Source: Methanolapillus africanus (lineage in GTDB: Archaea > Halobacteriota > Methanosarcinia > Methanosarcinales > Methanosarcinaceae). From it: DNA of 64,000 bases. The stretch covers positions 42,228-106,227 of the forward strand of contig NZ_JAWDKD010000007.1 in the NCBI RefSeq assembly GCF_032714475.1, given 5' to 3'. The notes below the pieces were generated by a model. The model was not told where the DNA came from and searched no databases. It worked only from the letters and a program-made list of their open reading frames with translations. Both the position numbers and the translations under genes were made by a program. This document shows, piece by piece, positions 46,796-54,635 of this stretch (positions are counted from its first letter, which is position 1; every line of letters begins with the position of its first letter).

Positions 46796-48379
46796 ATGAA
46801 AAACGAATCCGAAAAATCCTCGTCTTCCAATCTTTCTTCAAAGGATCTCCCCGAAGATGATGTTATCCAGGAAAATATTATAACTGTTTCATCATCAGAA
46901 TCATCTATGAGTCATTTTTCTGTTTCTTCAACAGATACGGTAATGCCGGCAGATTCTGCAGCACCGGTCGGTTCTGTTGCATCAGTTGACTCCGATTCTT
47001 CCGGTTCCAATCCGTCTGATTCCGATTCTCCATCGTCGCTCGAAATTTCAGATGTTTTTGTCCCGGTTGTTTCCGATGAAGTTTTGTCGGAATATCCGAA
47101 CGACTCCGACTCTTCCGATCTTTCCGGAATTCCGCTCTCAACGCAAAAAGCGGTTGAGCCGACAAAAATTATCATCATCGGAACGGCGCACGTTTCTGAA
47201 AAAAGCGTGAAGGAAGTCAAAGAAACCATCGAACGGGAAAAACCGGATATTGTCGCCGTTGAGCTTTGCGCCAACCGCTACAAAAGCATCATGGAACCCG
47301 AACAAAACAAAGAAGTTTCCTTTAAGGATATTCTGTCTCCGGGTCAGACTTTCTACTATTTACTTTACGGACTTTTGTCTTATATCCAGAAAAAGATGGG
47401 CGAGGAGCTCGGTGTTCCGCCGGGAACTGAAATGTTTGCGGCCATCGACGGCGCTCAGGAAATCGGCGCGGATTTGGCGCTCATTGACCGCGACATCCAA
47501 ACCACTTTCAAGCGTTTCATTGCGAAAATGAGCTTCTGGGAAAAAGTGAAAATGCTCTACGCGCTCGTCACCGGTTACCTCGGCATCGGCGGCAAAGAAG
47601 AAATGGTCGAATTCAGTTTGGATTCCATGACCGATCAAGACGTCGTTTCCGCTTTAATTGAAGAATTCAGGAAATTCTCACCGACGGCTGCGTCCGTTTT
47701 GATTGACGAAAGAGACGCTTATCTGGCCGGAAGCATTGTTCGGACCATTAAAGCTGCCGGACCCGGCAAAAAAATCGTCGTCGTCATCGGCGCCGGCCAC
47801 CGCCAAGGCGTTATCAATTACCTTCACGACCCATCCACAATTCCGGATCTTGCCACATTGGTCACCATTCCCAAAAAGAGATTCAGCCTGGCCAAAATCA
47901 TCAGCTACACGCTGATCGGATTGGTTCTCCTGGCGTTCTTGTACATCATTTACAGCGTCGTGACGTACCCGGACATGACGCCCGAGATTCTTCTCATCGC
48001 CTTTGCGAGCTGGTTCCTGATTAACGGCGTTCTCAGCGCGATCGGTGTACTCGTGGCCGGCGGAAAACCAAAATCAGCGTTTGTCGCCTTCATGTTGGCG
48101 TGGTTCACATCCCTCAATCCTTTGGTGGCTGCGGGCTGGTTTGCCGGACTGACGGAAGCCGCCATTCGGAAACCGACAACGAACGACTTAAAAAGAATGA
48201 TGAATGCCGAAACGTTCAAAGAAATGAACAACAACCCGTTCTTCAAAGTTATTTTGGTGGCGGCGCTGGCCAACGTCGGCAGCATTATCGGTACCTTAAT
48301 CGGTACCTACGTCGTCTTGCAGATTTCCGGAATCGATATTGTCGGAATCATTAAAGACGTCGTTTCCGGAATATTCTAA
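46796..48379 (+). CDS. TraB/PrgY-family membrane protein
   Basis: A 527-residue TraB-family protein. Residues 1-120 are a Ser/Asp/Pro-rich disordered extension. The TraB domain starts at KIIIIGTAHVSEKSVKEV near 123 (with the conserved GTAHVS), followed by PDIVAVELCANRY and VVVIGAGHRQGV near 325. Four membrane helices follow near 365-388, 395-420, 425-450 and 475-500. Relatives in enterococci shut down pheromone signalling; in archaea the function is unknown, and a protease-like role has been proposed for the fold. No ribosome-binding site is obvious. Confidence 0.9.
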   Translation: MKNESEKSSSSNLSSKDLPEDDVIQENIITVSSSESSMSHFSVSSTDTVMPADSAAPVGSVASVDSDSSGSNPSDSDSPSSLEISDVFVPVVSDEVLSEYPNDSDSSDLSGIPLSTQKAVEPTKIIIIGTAHVSEKSVKEVKETIEREKPDIVAVELCANRYKSIMEPEQNKEVSFKDILSPGQTFYYLLYGLLSYIQKKMGEELGVPPGTEMFAAIDGAQEIGADLALIDRDIQTTFKRFIAKMSFWEKVKMLYALVTGYLGIGGKEEMVEFSLDSMTDQDVVSALIEEFRKFSPTAASVLIDERDAYLAGSIVRTIKAAGPGKKIVVVIGAGHRQGVINYLHDPSTIPDLATLVTIPKKRFSLAKIISYTLIGLVLLAFLYIIYSVVTYPDMTPEILLIAFASWFLINGVLSAIGVLVAGGKPKSAFVAFMLAWFTSLNPLVAAGWFAGLTEAAIRKPTTNDLKRMMNAETFKEMNNNPFFKVILVAALANVGSIIGTLIGTYVVLQISGIDIVGIIKDVVSGIF

Positions 48380-48516
48380 ATCCGGAATCGGAAAATTTAA
48401 TATAAATCACAATAAAAATAATCGAATCAAAAACAAAAAGTAAAACAAAAAATAAAATCAAAATAATCAAAAAACAAAACAATAGATAACGGAATCAAAA
48501 CAAAGAGGAGATGAAG

Positions 48517-48984
48517 ATGCTTAGAATTGCAAAGAATGCGACGGTTGTCGGCGACGTTGAGTTTGAGAAAAACACAAGCGTTTGGTATGGCGCTGTGATT
48601 CGTGCGGACGCCGCCAAGATGACAATCGGTGAAAACAGTAACATTCAAGACAATTGCGTTCTTCACAGTGCTTTTGATTCCCCGATCATCATCGGAAAAA
48701 ACGTGACGGTTGGCCATTGCGCCGTCGTTCACGGCTGTATCATCGAAGACAATGTTCTCATCGGTATGAATTCTACCGTTCTCGATAAAGCCGTCATCGG
48801 CGAAGGCAGCATCATCGGCGCCAACGCCTTAATTCCGGCCGGCAAAATCATTCCGCCGAGAAGTTTGGTGTTGGGCGTTCCCGGAAAAGTGATCCGGCAA
48901 GTGACGGATGCGGAAGTTGAGGAAACCATCCAAAATGCGGCATGGTACGTTGATTTATCGAAAAATTTGGAAAATCAAAAATAA
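48517..48984 (+). CDS. Gamma-class carbonic anhydrase-like protein (CamH type)
   Basis: A 155-residue left-handed beta-helix protein with hexapeptide repeats. Three metal-ligand histidines are visible in NCVLHSAF, VGHCAVV and VHGC (about residues 53, 71 and 76). The acidic loop of Cam is absent, which places it with CamH-like enzymes. It would hydrate CO2 to bicarbonate using zinc or iron, in the cytoplasm. I chose the ATG at 48517 because GAGGAG lies 6 nt before it; the ATG at 48511 is too close. It follows the TraB-like gene by 137 bp. Confidence 0.88.
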   Translation: MLRIAKNATVVGDVEFEKNTSVWYGAVIRADAAKMTIGENSNIQDNCVLHSAFDSPIIIGKNVTVGHCAVVHGCIIEDNVLIGMNSTVLDKAVIGEGSIIGANALIPAGKIIPPRSLVLGVPGKVIRQVTDAEVEETIQNAAWYVDLSKNLENQK

Positions 48985-49201
48985 AAATTAAGATTTATTT
49001 TTAAAAATAGTTTTTTTAGATATAAACTATTTAACGGATTAGAGTTCTCTTTTGTTTGTTGAGATTTCAGCAAACAAAGAGATTCAGTTTCAGCGGTAAC
49101 ATTAATCGCTTTTGTTTTTCTTTTTTGTTTATCGTTTGTTTTCGTTTTCTTTGCGCTTTGTTTGTATTCTAAAATTACAAATCAGCAATGGAGAAATTAA
49201 C

Positions 49202-50194
49202 ATGAAAATTATACTTAAAACATTTTGTTTTCTTATGATTGCTGTCGTTTTGATGAGCATGGCTTTAGGTGATGGAAACAAAAATGATATACGCAACGAT
49301 ACGGATAGTTTCACACAGGAAGAAATTCAAGAACGCATTGACGCTGTTCCACCGACAAATCCGGAATTGTTGGACCAGCTTCGTCAACAAAATGGTATTT
49401 TGGCTGTTTATGGTGAAATTCCCCAAAAGAAGCAAGGAATTGAATCATATGAATGGTGGCTCAATATCAGTTCAATTGTTGATTCAATTTCAGAAGACGA
49501 TGCTTTAAGGAAATACATGTCTGATAATAGTAATTTTATTATGGGATATGGCGCCATTGCCGACGGATACGTTTCAATTTTAATTCATGAAGAATTTCGG
49601 AATGATGTGACGCAAAAAGATTTGGAAAACATGAAAAATATTGTTGACCAATACGCTGCCCAAGAAGGTGTTGAAAATGTTCCGATCGTTATTTCCATCG
49701 GTACCCCGATTATATTTACAGTTGCTGAATCGCCGCGCTTTTACCCGGAAACCGACCGTTCCGCGTTCAAGCATTTGACAAACAGCGACCGCGTTCTCAA
49801 AACATCCGGTGAAGTTCCGAGAAAATCGGAAGGTGCCGATGCTCAAAGCTGGAATGAAGCTTTGGAAAAAATTGTATCCGATTTGCAATCCGATCCCGAA
49901 TTTGAAAAATATTTGTCCCAAAACGGCGGCCCGATCGGAATGTTTTTCGTTGATTATGATTACATTTCCGTGATTTTATCGGACGATTCCGAATTAACAA
50001 ATAAACAACTGGACGCCATCATTCAAGCAGTGACGGCTGCCGGAGAACAAAACGGCATTCAAAATATTCCGGTTGCTGTTTCCGGAAAAGCGGAAAACAT
50101 CAAAAGAGAATCGGTTCCGGGATTCGAATTTTTAACGGCCATTGGTGTTTTTGCAGCGCTTTGCCTTTTCATTTCGAGTCGAAAGAAACAATAA
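49202..50194 (+). CDS. Secreted protein with PGF-CTERM-like anchor and duplicated domain
   Basis: A 330-residue exported protein. Residues 1-22 form a signal peptide (KIILKTFCFLMIAVVLMSMA). The body has two homologous halves, about residues 60-170 and 200-295: compare ILAVYGEIPQKKQGIESYEW with VLKTSGEVPRKSEGADAQSW, then a 'VENVPIVIS'/'IQNIPVAVS' end. The C-terminus is VPGFEFL, a hydrophobic helix and a basic end (SRKKQ), the layout of PGF-CTERM signals that archaeosortase cuts and lipidates. The start at 49202 has GGAGA upstream. Function unknown. Confidence 0.82.
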   Translation: MKIILKTFCFLMIAVVLMSMALGDGNKNDIRNDTDSFTQEEIQERIDAVPPTNPELLDQLRQQNGILAVYGEIPQKKQGIESYEWWLNISSIVDSISEDDALRKYMSDNSNFIMGYGAIADGYVSILIHEEFRNDVTQKDLENMKNIVDQYAAQEGVENVPIVISIGTPIIFTVAESPRFYPETDRSAFKHLTNSDRVLKTSGEVPRKSEGADAQSWNEALEKIVSDLQSDPEFEKYLSQNGGPIGMFFVDYDYISVILSDDSELTNKQLDAIIQAVTAAGEQNGIQNIPVAVSGKAENIKRESVPGFEFLTAIGVFAALCLFISSRKKQ

Positions 50195-50260
50195 AAACAG
50201 AAATGAAAATAAAAAACAAAAAGAAGAAATACTTATCAATCAAAAATCCGAGTTATCCCT

Positions 50261-50812
50261 ATGAATAACACACCAACCGTTTCAATTCGTAAAGCCGTCC
50301 CCAACGACATCGACGTGGTCATGGATATTGAAAAATATTCGTTCCACCCGGAAATTGTGGAATCGGCAGATGTGTTTGCGGACCGGATTTCCGTTTTTGC
50401 GGACGGATTTTTGGTGGCGGAAATGGACGGAAAAGTCGTCGGCTACATTTCTTCCGAACTTTGGGATTATTCCGACAAAATTCCGTACGACAATTTCGGC
50501 ATCAATCATTCCATTCGCGACACGCACAAGTCCGCCGGCAATGAAATTTATATTTCTTCCGTTGCGGTTGATCCGAATGTTCGCGGCGGAAAAGTCGGCA
50601 AAAAGCTTTTTTTAACGCTTTTGGAGTCGCTGACATCGGAATATGATGTTGTCAGTTCCATTCTCATCGTCAACAGCGACTGGAAAAACGCGCATGGAAT
50701 GTATCAAAAAGAAGGATTTACGGAAATCGGGCAAATCAGCGGTTTTTTCCCGAAAATCAGTTCCGATCCGTTGTCAGGGACGGCTGTTATTATGCGAAAA
50801 ACGATGAAATGA
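50261..50812 (+). CDS. GNAT acetyltransferase, RimI-like
   Basis: A 183-residue GNAT acetyltransferase. It begins with VSIRKAVPNDIDVVMDIEKYSF, typical of RimI/Ard1-type enzymes, and holds the acetyl-CoA motif SVAVDPNVRGGKVGKKLF near residues 101-118. The C-terminal NAHGMYQKEGFTEIG is also characteristic. It probably acetylates protein N-termini or a small amine; the substrate cannot be read from the sequence. An insertion (YSDKIPYDNFGINHSIRDT) lengthens the middle. Transcribed 66 bp after the PGF-CTERM gene. Confidence 0.88.
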   Translation: MNNTPTVSIRKAVPNDIDVVMDIEKYSFHPEIVESADVFADRISVFADGFLVAEMDGKVVGYISSELWDYSDKIPYDNFGINHSIRDTHKSAGNEIYISSVAVDPNVRGGKVGKKLFLTLLESLTSEYDVVSSILIVNSDWKNAHGMYQKEGFTEIGQISGFFPKISSDPLSGTAVIMRKTMK

Positions 50813-51273
50813 AAAATAAATACGATCCGCCCAGTGTGCATCATCGAGAGGCCGGGCAGATTCTGTTAAATTAATGAAGTTGATATATTATAAATTATTT
50901 TTGACTTATTTTTTGATATATATAATTCAAAAATTTATTGAATTGCTGAGATAAAATAATAATAATAAAATCACCAACAAGTGATTTGTTATGCGGTTTT
51001 AACCGCATAACAAGAATGTGTTTTTATTTTTCAAAATGTGAATTTTAATTTATACTATACTTGTATCCTTTTCATGATTTAATTTATAAATAATATCTAT
51101 TTTCAAATAAATATACATAATTTATAATAAACTATTAAAAATTTTGATTTTTTATTTTTAGATAAAATCAAAAATCAATCGGAATAAAACTCATATATCT
51201 AAAAACAGATTAAATCAAACAAATTGACATTCAAATCATTCAACATTCATTTACCAATCAGGATTGAGAATTT
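50813..51273. other. Non-coding gap with possible small RNA
   Basis: A 461-bp gap. A TATA-like run lies at 50910-50925. Downstream are a 7-bp hairpin (AAATCAC/GTGATTT, about 50968-50987) and a perfect 13-bp hairpin at 50986-51013, followed by T-rich sequence; see the separate entry. The rest is A/T-rich with no coding frame. Confidence 0.45.
50945..51035 (+). ncRNA. Candidate small structured RNA or double hairpin terminator
   Basis: Two alternative neighbouring hairpins: AAATCAC/GTGATTT and the perfect 13-bp stem TTGTTATGCGGTT/AACCGCATAACAA (50986-50998 and 51001-51013), then GTGTTTTTATTTTTC. A TATA-like box about 30 bp upstream would give a transcript of about 85 nt. It could equally be a terminator far downstream of the acetyltransferase. 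Confidence 0.35.
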
Positions 51274-52329
51274 ATGACAAATATCGCAATTATCGGGGAC
51301 GAGAAAACCGGGCGAACATCCCTCGCGTCCAAACTCGGCAAAAAAGGTACGGATTCCGACATCACGCTTTACGATGACGACCGCCACGAACGCAAATATG
51401 TTTACGTGGACGCGAAATCCTATCCCAAATCCATTAAATCCATCATGGCCGCCCTTAATTTGGCCGACATGGCGCTTCTTTGCGTGACGCCCAACGGCAT
51501 GACGCCGCACACCGGCGAATGCATTATCGCGCTTGACCTTCTCGGCATGAAGCACGGCGTGATCGTGATTACAAAATCAGACACCAGCTACCCGATGGAA
51601 ATCGACGCCTTTGCGCAAAAACTGAAGAAAATGACTGTCGGAACCGTTCTTGAAAATTGGGAAATCCAAGTCATCAACACCAACAAAGACGCGCCCAACG
51701 CTTTTGAAGGTCTGGAAGAACTCAAAAACAAAATTCACGATTTGGCTGACATTATTGAACCGGAACAAAAAACCAAAGACGCTCTTCCGCCGCGTGTCGT
51801 TATCGATCACTTCTTCAACGTGACCGGCATCGGCATCGTTGTTCTCGGAAAAGTTCTCCAGGGAACGATTCACACGCACGACAAAATCGGTCTTTGGCCG
51901 GTCGACAAAAAAATCGATATCCGTTCGATTCAGACGCATGACATTGACGTCAAATCAGCGACAACCGGCGCCCGCGTCGGTCTGGCGCTCAAAGGCCTGC
52001 TTGAGCGTGAACTCGACCGCGGCTATCTGTTGTCCAACGACGAAATCGTGGCGACGGAATTTGAAATCAATTGTACGCTCTCCAAATTCGCGAAAGCCGG
52101 CATCGAACTCGAAGACGTCGTTCACATGTTTGTCGGCCTTCAATCGGAACCCGTCCGCGTCAAAAAAATCACGGTCGGCGGCGCTGACAAGGAAAAGATT
52201 GGTGCCGGTGAATCCGGTGTTTTGAAATTGATCAGTTCCAAAAAAATCGCTTACAGCAAAGATGATCAATTCTTATTTGCCGGTCTTGAGGACAACCAAC
52301 GGTTTACAGCTGTCGGAAAACCGGTTTAA
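51274..52329 (+). CDS. Degenerate EF-Tu/SelB-like GTPase paralogue
   Basis: A 351-residue relative of translational GTPases. The G domain is present but altered: the P-loop reads GDEKTGRTSL, with Arg instead of the catalytic Lys, and the DxxG motif is replaced by DAKSYPKS; the fourth motif survives as TKSD near residue 105. Domain 2 (FFNVTGIGIVVLGKVLQGTIHTHDKIGLWP near 175-205) is SelB/EF-Tu-like. The normal C-terminal third domain is short. Such proteins occur in many archaea without selenocysteine and are probably not GTP-hydrolysing elongation factors. It lies about 2.2 kb before tRNA-Pyl, but nothing shows a link. Confidence 0.85.
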   Translation: MTNIAIIGDEKTGRTSLASKLGKKGTDSDITLYDDDRHERKYVYVDAKSYPKSIKSIMAALNLADMALLCVTPNGMTPHTGECIIALDLLGMKHGVIVITKSDTSYPMEIDAFAQKLKKMTVGTVLENWEIQVINTNKDAPNAFEGLEELKNKIHDLADIIEPEQKTKDALPPRVVIDHFFNVTGIGIVVLGKVLQGTIHTHDKIGLWPVDKKIDIRSIQTHDIDVKSATTGARVGLALKGLLERELDRGYLLSNDEIVATEFEINCTLSKFAKAGIELEDVVHMFVGLQSEPVRVKKITVGGADKEKIGAGESGVLKLISSKKIAYSKDDQFLFAGLEDNQRFTAVGKPV

Positions 52330-52381
52330 CTCTTTTTGAATAAAAATTATAAAAACAGACTCCGGACTTTGGCGTGTCGTC

Positions 52382-52418
52382 AAAAACGAATGCGATAACG
52401 CGCGCGGCGCCGCCCGCC
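52382..52418 (-). repeat. Dispersed GC-rich repeat, copy 7
   Basis: Minus-strand copy with core CCGCGCGCGTTATCGCATTC between the convergent SelB-like and DUF2892 genes. Its preceding arm reads GGCGGGCGG. Confidence 0.85.
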
Positions 52419-52469
52419 AAAAAACAAGAAAACAAAAAAACAGAAATAAAAAAAGATAAAATAAAGAGT

Positions 52470-52492
52470 GAAAAACAAATTATTTGTTTTTC
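52470..52492 (-). terminator. Hairpin centred on the DUF2892 stop codon
   Basis: GAAAAACAAA and TTTGTTTTTC pair as a 10-bp stem whose 3-nt loop is the stop codon of the minus-strand gene; a T-rich tract follows on that strand. Confidence 0.5.
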
Positions 52493-52773
52493 TTCTTTCC
52501 TTTTTTAGCCGTGCTTTCGCCAATGAGTGCATAAACCGGCGAGAATTTCGTGTACGCGGTCACGAGTCCGGCAAGTGCGGCCAAGCCGAGCAGGTACCGG
52601 AGAAGGAATCCTCTGCGGACAAAAATCAAAGCAATTAATGAAAATGAACCGATAATCGCTCTTCTGAGCCGGTCTTCTTTTCCGATGTTTCTTTCAAATT
52701 TGAAAGGTGTTTTTTCATCCAGCGTGCGCAAGCCGCCGACGCCTAAAAGGTGTTCTGCAATCATCCAAAACAT
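52480..52773 (-). CDS. DUF2892-type small membrane protein
   Basis: A 97-residue protein with the DUF2892 pattern FERNIGKEDRLRRAIIG near residues 26-42, two membrane helices (about 40-52 and 56-78), and the closing SPVYALIGEST, where relatives have 'CPLYxLLGxST'; the Cys is missing. A Lys-rich tail (KKGKKKNK) follows. The ATG at 52773 has GAGG 7 nt upstream, so I prefer it over a longer frame. Function unknown; relatives occur alone or fused to rhodanese domains. Confidence 0.8.
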   Translation of the reverse strand: MFWMIAEHLLGVGGLRTLDEKTPFKFERNIGKEDRLRRAIIGSFSLIALIFVRRGFLLRYLLGLAALAGLVTAYTKFSPVYALIGESTAKKGKKKNK

Positions 52774-52809
52774 ATTCTGCCTCTTTGTTGAATCATTTAA
52801 TAAGCCAAA

Positions 52810-52822
52810 TATAAATATATAA
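52810..52822 (-). promoter_or_regulatory. TATA box of the DUF2892 gene
   Basis: On the minus strand TTATATATTTATA lies about 40 bp upstream of the ATG, predicting a short leader. Confidence 0.45.
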
Positions 52823-53013
52823 TTCCGATTATACAATGTATTTCAACTATAAAAATTCAATCTATTCCAAAATCCGAATTTTTCAAAATAATTTCAACAT
52901 AATTTTTAATATAATTTTCAATCATAAATAAATTACAATAACATTATAATTTTACAATCATATAGTTAAATTATAGAATAACAGCGTTTACATATTACAA
53001 CATTAAAATTCAA

Positions 53014-53069
53014 AAAAGGGTCCGTTTTCTACGCCGATTTTTGAGATTTTATACATCGGTACCCTTTAA
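53014..53069. repeat. Inverted repeat with alternative pairings
   Basis: AAAGGGTCCG pairs with CGGTACCCTTT (one bulge), while GCCGAT and ATCGGT inside it can pair instead. The two structures exclude each other. Confidence 0.4.
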
Positions 53070-53112
53070 AACAACAATAGGTATTTATAGGGGGGTTATC
53101 GTTGTAAAACTT

Positions 53113-53229
53113 GCTTTTGGATTATTTTGAAAAACGTTCAAGTTCAAAAAGTCTAAAACCACACATTCTATAAACCACAAACCATAAACACACACACACG
53201 AGTTTCCACGATGTGGAAACTCTTTTTTT
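53113..53229 (+). ncRNA. Candidate orphan small RNA ending in a hairpin terminator
   Basis: A TATA-like GTATTTATAGG at 53080-53090 would start transcription near 53113. About 90 nt later GAGTTTCCA and TGGAAACTC form a perfect 9-bp stem with a 5-nt loop, followed by seven T. No coding frame lies between. A (CA)n run precedes the hairpin. Confidence 0.4.
53200..53229 (+). terminator. Intrinsic-type terminator hairpin
   Basis: Perfect 9-bp stem GAGTTTCCA/TGGAAACTC with loop CGATG and a T7 run. It is not behind any called gene on this strand. Confidence 0.65.
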
Positions 53230-53357
53230 CTTATCTTACTTTTCTCTTAGATATTTTTGGATACGTTCGCGTGTTGATTTGTGCGTTCAGCACACAAATT
53301 CCCCGTTTCGACGAACTTTTTTATACTCCGCCGTTCATTTTTGGTTTGTGAAAAATC

Positions 53358-54302
53358 ATGGATAAAAAATTCGGCGGCGACCTTTTTGATTTTGAGCAAT
53401 TCAATTTCGCGGACAGCCCCGAGCATGACGTTTCCGGACATTTTGACGGCGAAGTCGTTGAAATTTCCGAACAAGCCTTCGTTTCCATTGGAAAAGGTTT
53501 TCATTGGCTTTCTTCTCAAATCGAAAACAAAAGGACGCAAAAACCGGAAAACTTTGTTTTCCCGGTCAAGGAATTGTCCAATCTGATTTTAGTTTACGTT
53601 TTTTGGAACCGCTCATCCGTTTTTTTCCCGGCCGCAGCGGCGCTTCTCAACAAACAGCAGCCGGACGGATCATTCGGCGACATCAAAGACACGTCGCGCG
53701 CCGTTTCCTGCATTTGTACCGTTCAAAAACAGTTGGATCAAGCTTCTTCCTATCCGCAGATTCGAGATTCGTACGCCGGTTTTGATGCGGAAAATCTAAA
53801 AGAAAAGATTCAAAAAAGCGCAGAAACGGCAACACAATGGCTTTTATCCAAAAAAAGCGAATGGACGTCCGACGTTTACGATTGTGTTTACGCATTGGCA
53901 GCCATGGCTGACGCCGGTATTTTTGAAAAAGAGTTGTCTTTGAATTTGTGCGCTGACCGGCCGGAGTGGAAACATCCGGGGACGACGGCATTGATTTTGA
54001 CGGCGCTTCAAAAACAGCGGGAACTTCGTTCTTTTTCCGAGGAAGAAGATTTAGAAATTTCAGCTTTTATCGACCGCAAAGCCGATTGGCTGATTTTGGA
54101 ACGCAAAGACGGCTTTTGGAATCACACGGCGACCAGCTGTTTGGTGCTGGCGGCGTTGTCCCGCATCGATAATCCGGCCTGCGTTGCTTCCGTTCCGTGG
54201 CTTTATTTGATCCAGGAAAAAAACGGGTCGTTTGAAAACGATTTGAACAAAACGTGTTTGGCGGTTTTGGCGGAATCGTACATGTCCAAGTTTTTGTATT
54301 GA
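53358..54302 (+). CDS. Prenyltransferase/squalene-cyclase-fold repeat protein
   Basis: A 314-residue protein with alpha/alpha-toroid repeats: LLNKQQPDGSFGDIKDTSRAV near residues 95-115, LERKDGFWNHTATSCLVLAAL near 248-268 and IQEKNGSFENDLNKTCLAVLAE near 285-306. These QxxDGSF-type blocks are found in terpene cyclases, prenyltransferase beta subunits and many stand-alone archaeal proteins. The DxDD catalytic motif of cyclases is not visible, so catalysis is doubtful. It is transcribed alone and followed by repeat copy 8 and the pyl genes. Confidence 0.8.
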   Translation: MDKKFGGDLFDFEQFNFADSPEHDVSGHFDGEVVEISEQAFVSIGKGFHWLSSQIENKRTQKPENFVFPVKELSNLILVYVFWNRSSVFFPAAAALLNKQQPDGSFGDIKDTSRAVSCICTVQKQLDQASSYPQIRDSYAGFDAENLKEKIQKSAETATQWLLSKKSEWTSDVYDCVYALAAMADAGIFEKELSLNLCADRPEWKHPGTTALILTALQKQRELRSFSEEEDLEISAFIDRKADWLILERKDGFWNHTATSCLVLAALSRIDNPACVASVPWLYLIQEKNGSFENDLNKTCLAVLAESYMSKFLY

Positions 54303-54333
54303 TTTTTTTCATTTTTATTTTTCATTTTATTTA

Positions 54334-54368
54334 GCGAGCGGCGCCGCGCGCGTTACGGCACACACTTT
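54334..54368 (+). repeat. Dispersed GC-rich repeat, copy 8
   Basis: Copy with core CCGCGCGCGTTACGGCACAC, downstream of the prenyltransferase-fold gene and upstream of pylT. Here GCCG and CGGC can pair around the CGCGCG core. Confidence 0.8.
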
Positions 54369-54470
54369 TCCCGACCCGTAAAAACGGGGATCAATTTCAT
54401 TTTTATTTTTAAATTTATAAAAACAGAGAGTTGATTTTTGGGTGGGAAAGTATTAATTAAAAAAATAACT

Positions 54471-54478
54471 TATAGTAC
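54471..54478 (+). promoter_or_regulatory. Possible TATA box of pylT
   Basis: TTATAGTA, 46 bp before the tRNA 5' end, in an AT-rich stretch. A 5' leader of about 20 nt would then be trimmed by RNase P. Confidence 0.35.
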
Positions 54479-54523
54479 CAAACTTTCCATTGGAACAGGA
54501 AAACAGACGCAATAAATCGGCAA

Positions 54524-54592
54524 GGAGATCTGGTCAGGTAGATCGAATGGACTCTAGATCCGTTTAGCCGGGTTAGATTCCCGGGGTCTCCG
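54524..54592 (+). tRNA. pylT: tRNA-Pyl, anticodon CUA
   Basis: A 69-nt tRNA with the unusual pyrrolysine features. The acceptor stem pairs GGAGATC with GGTCTCC (one G-U), and the discriminator base is G. The anticodon CTA is at 54554-54556 in the loop CTCTAGA. The D arm is short (TGGTCAGGTAGATC), a 3-nt variable region is present, and the T arm GCCGGGTTAGATTCCCGGG lacks the usual TTC sequence, as in known tRNA-Pyl. CCA is not encoded. It precedes pylS by 43 bp, the usual order. Confidence 0.96.
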
Positions 54593-54635
54593 TTTACATT
54601 TTATTATTTTTTAAAACCAAACAAGGATTGATCAC

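Larger units (their letters stand above)
52774..53357. other. Non-coding divergent gap with hairpins and small-RNA candidate
   Basis: A 584-bp gap. It contains the DUF2892 promoter, an imperfect inverted repeat with alternative pairings at 53014-53069, a TATA-like box at about 53080-53090 and a terminator hairpin at 53200-53229. The following gene starts 128 bp after the terminator, without a visible ribosome-binding site. Confidence 0.5.
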
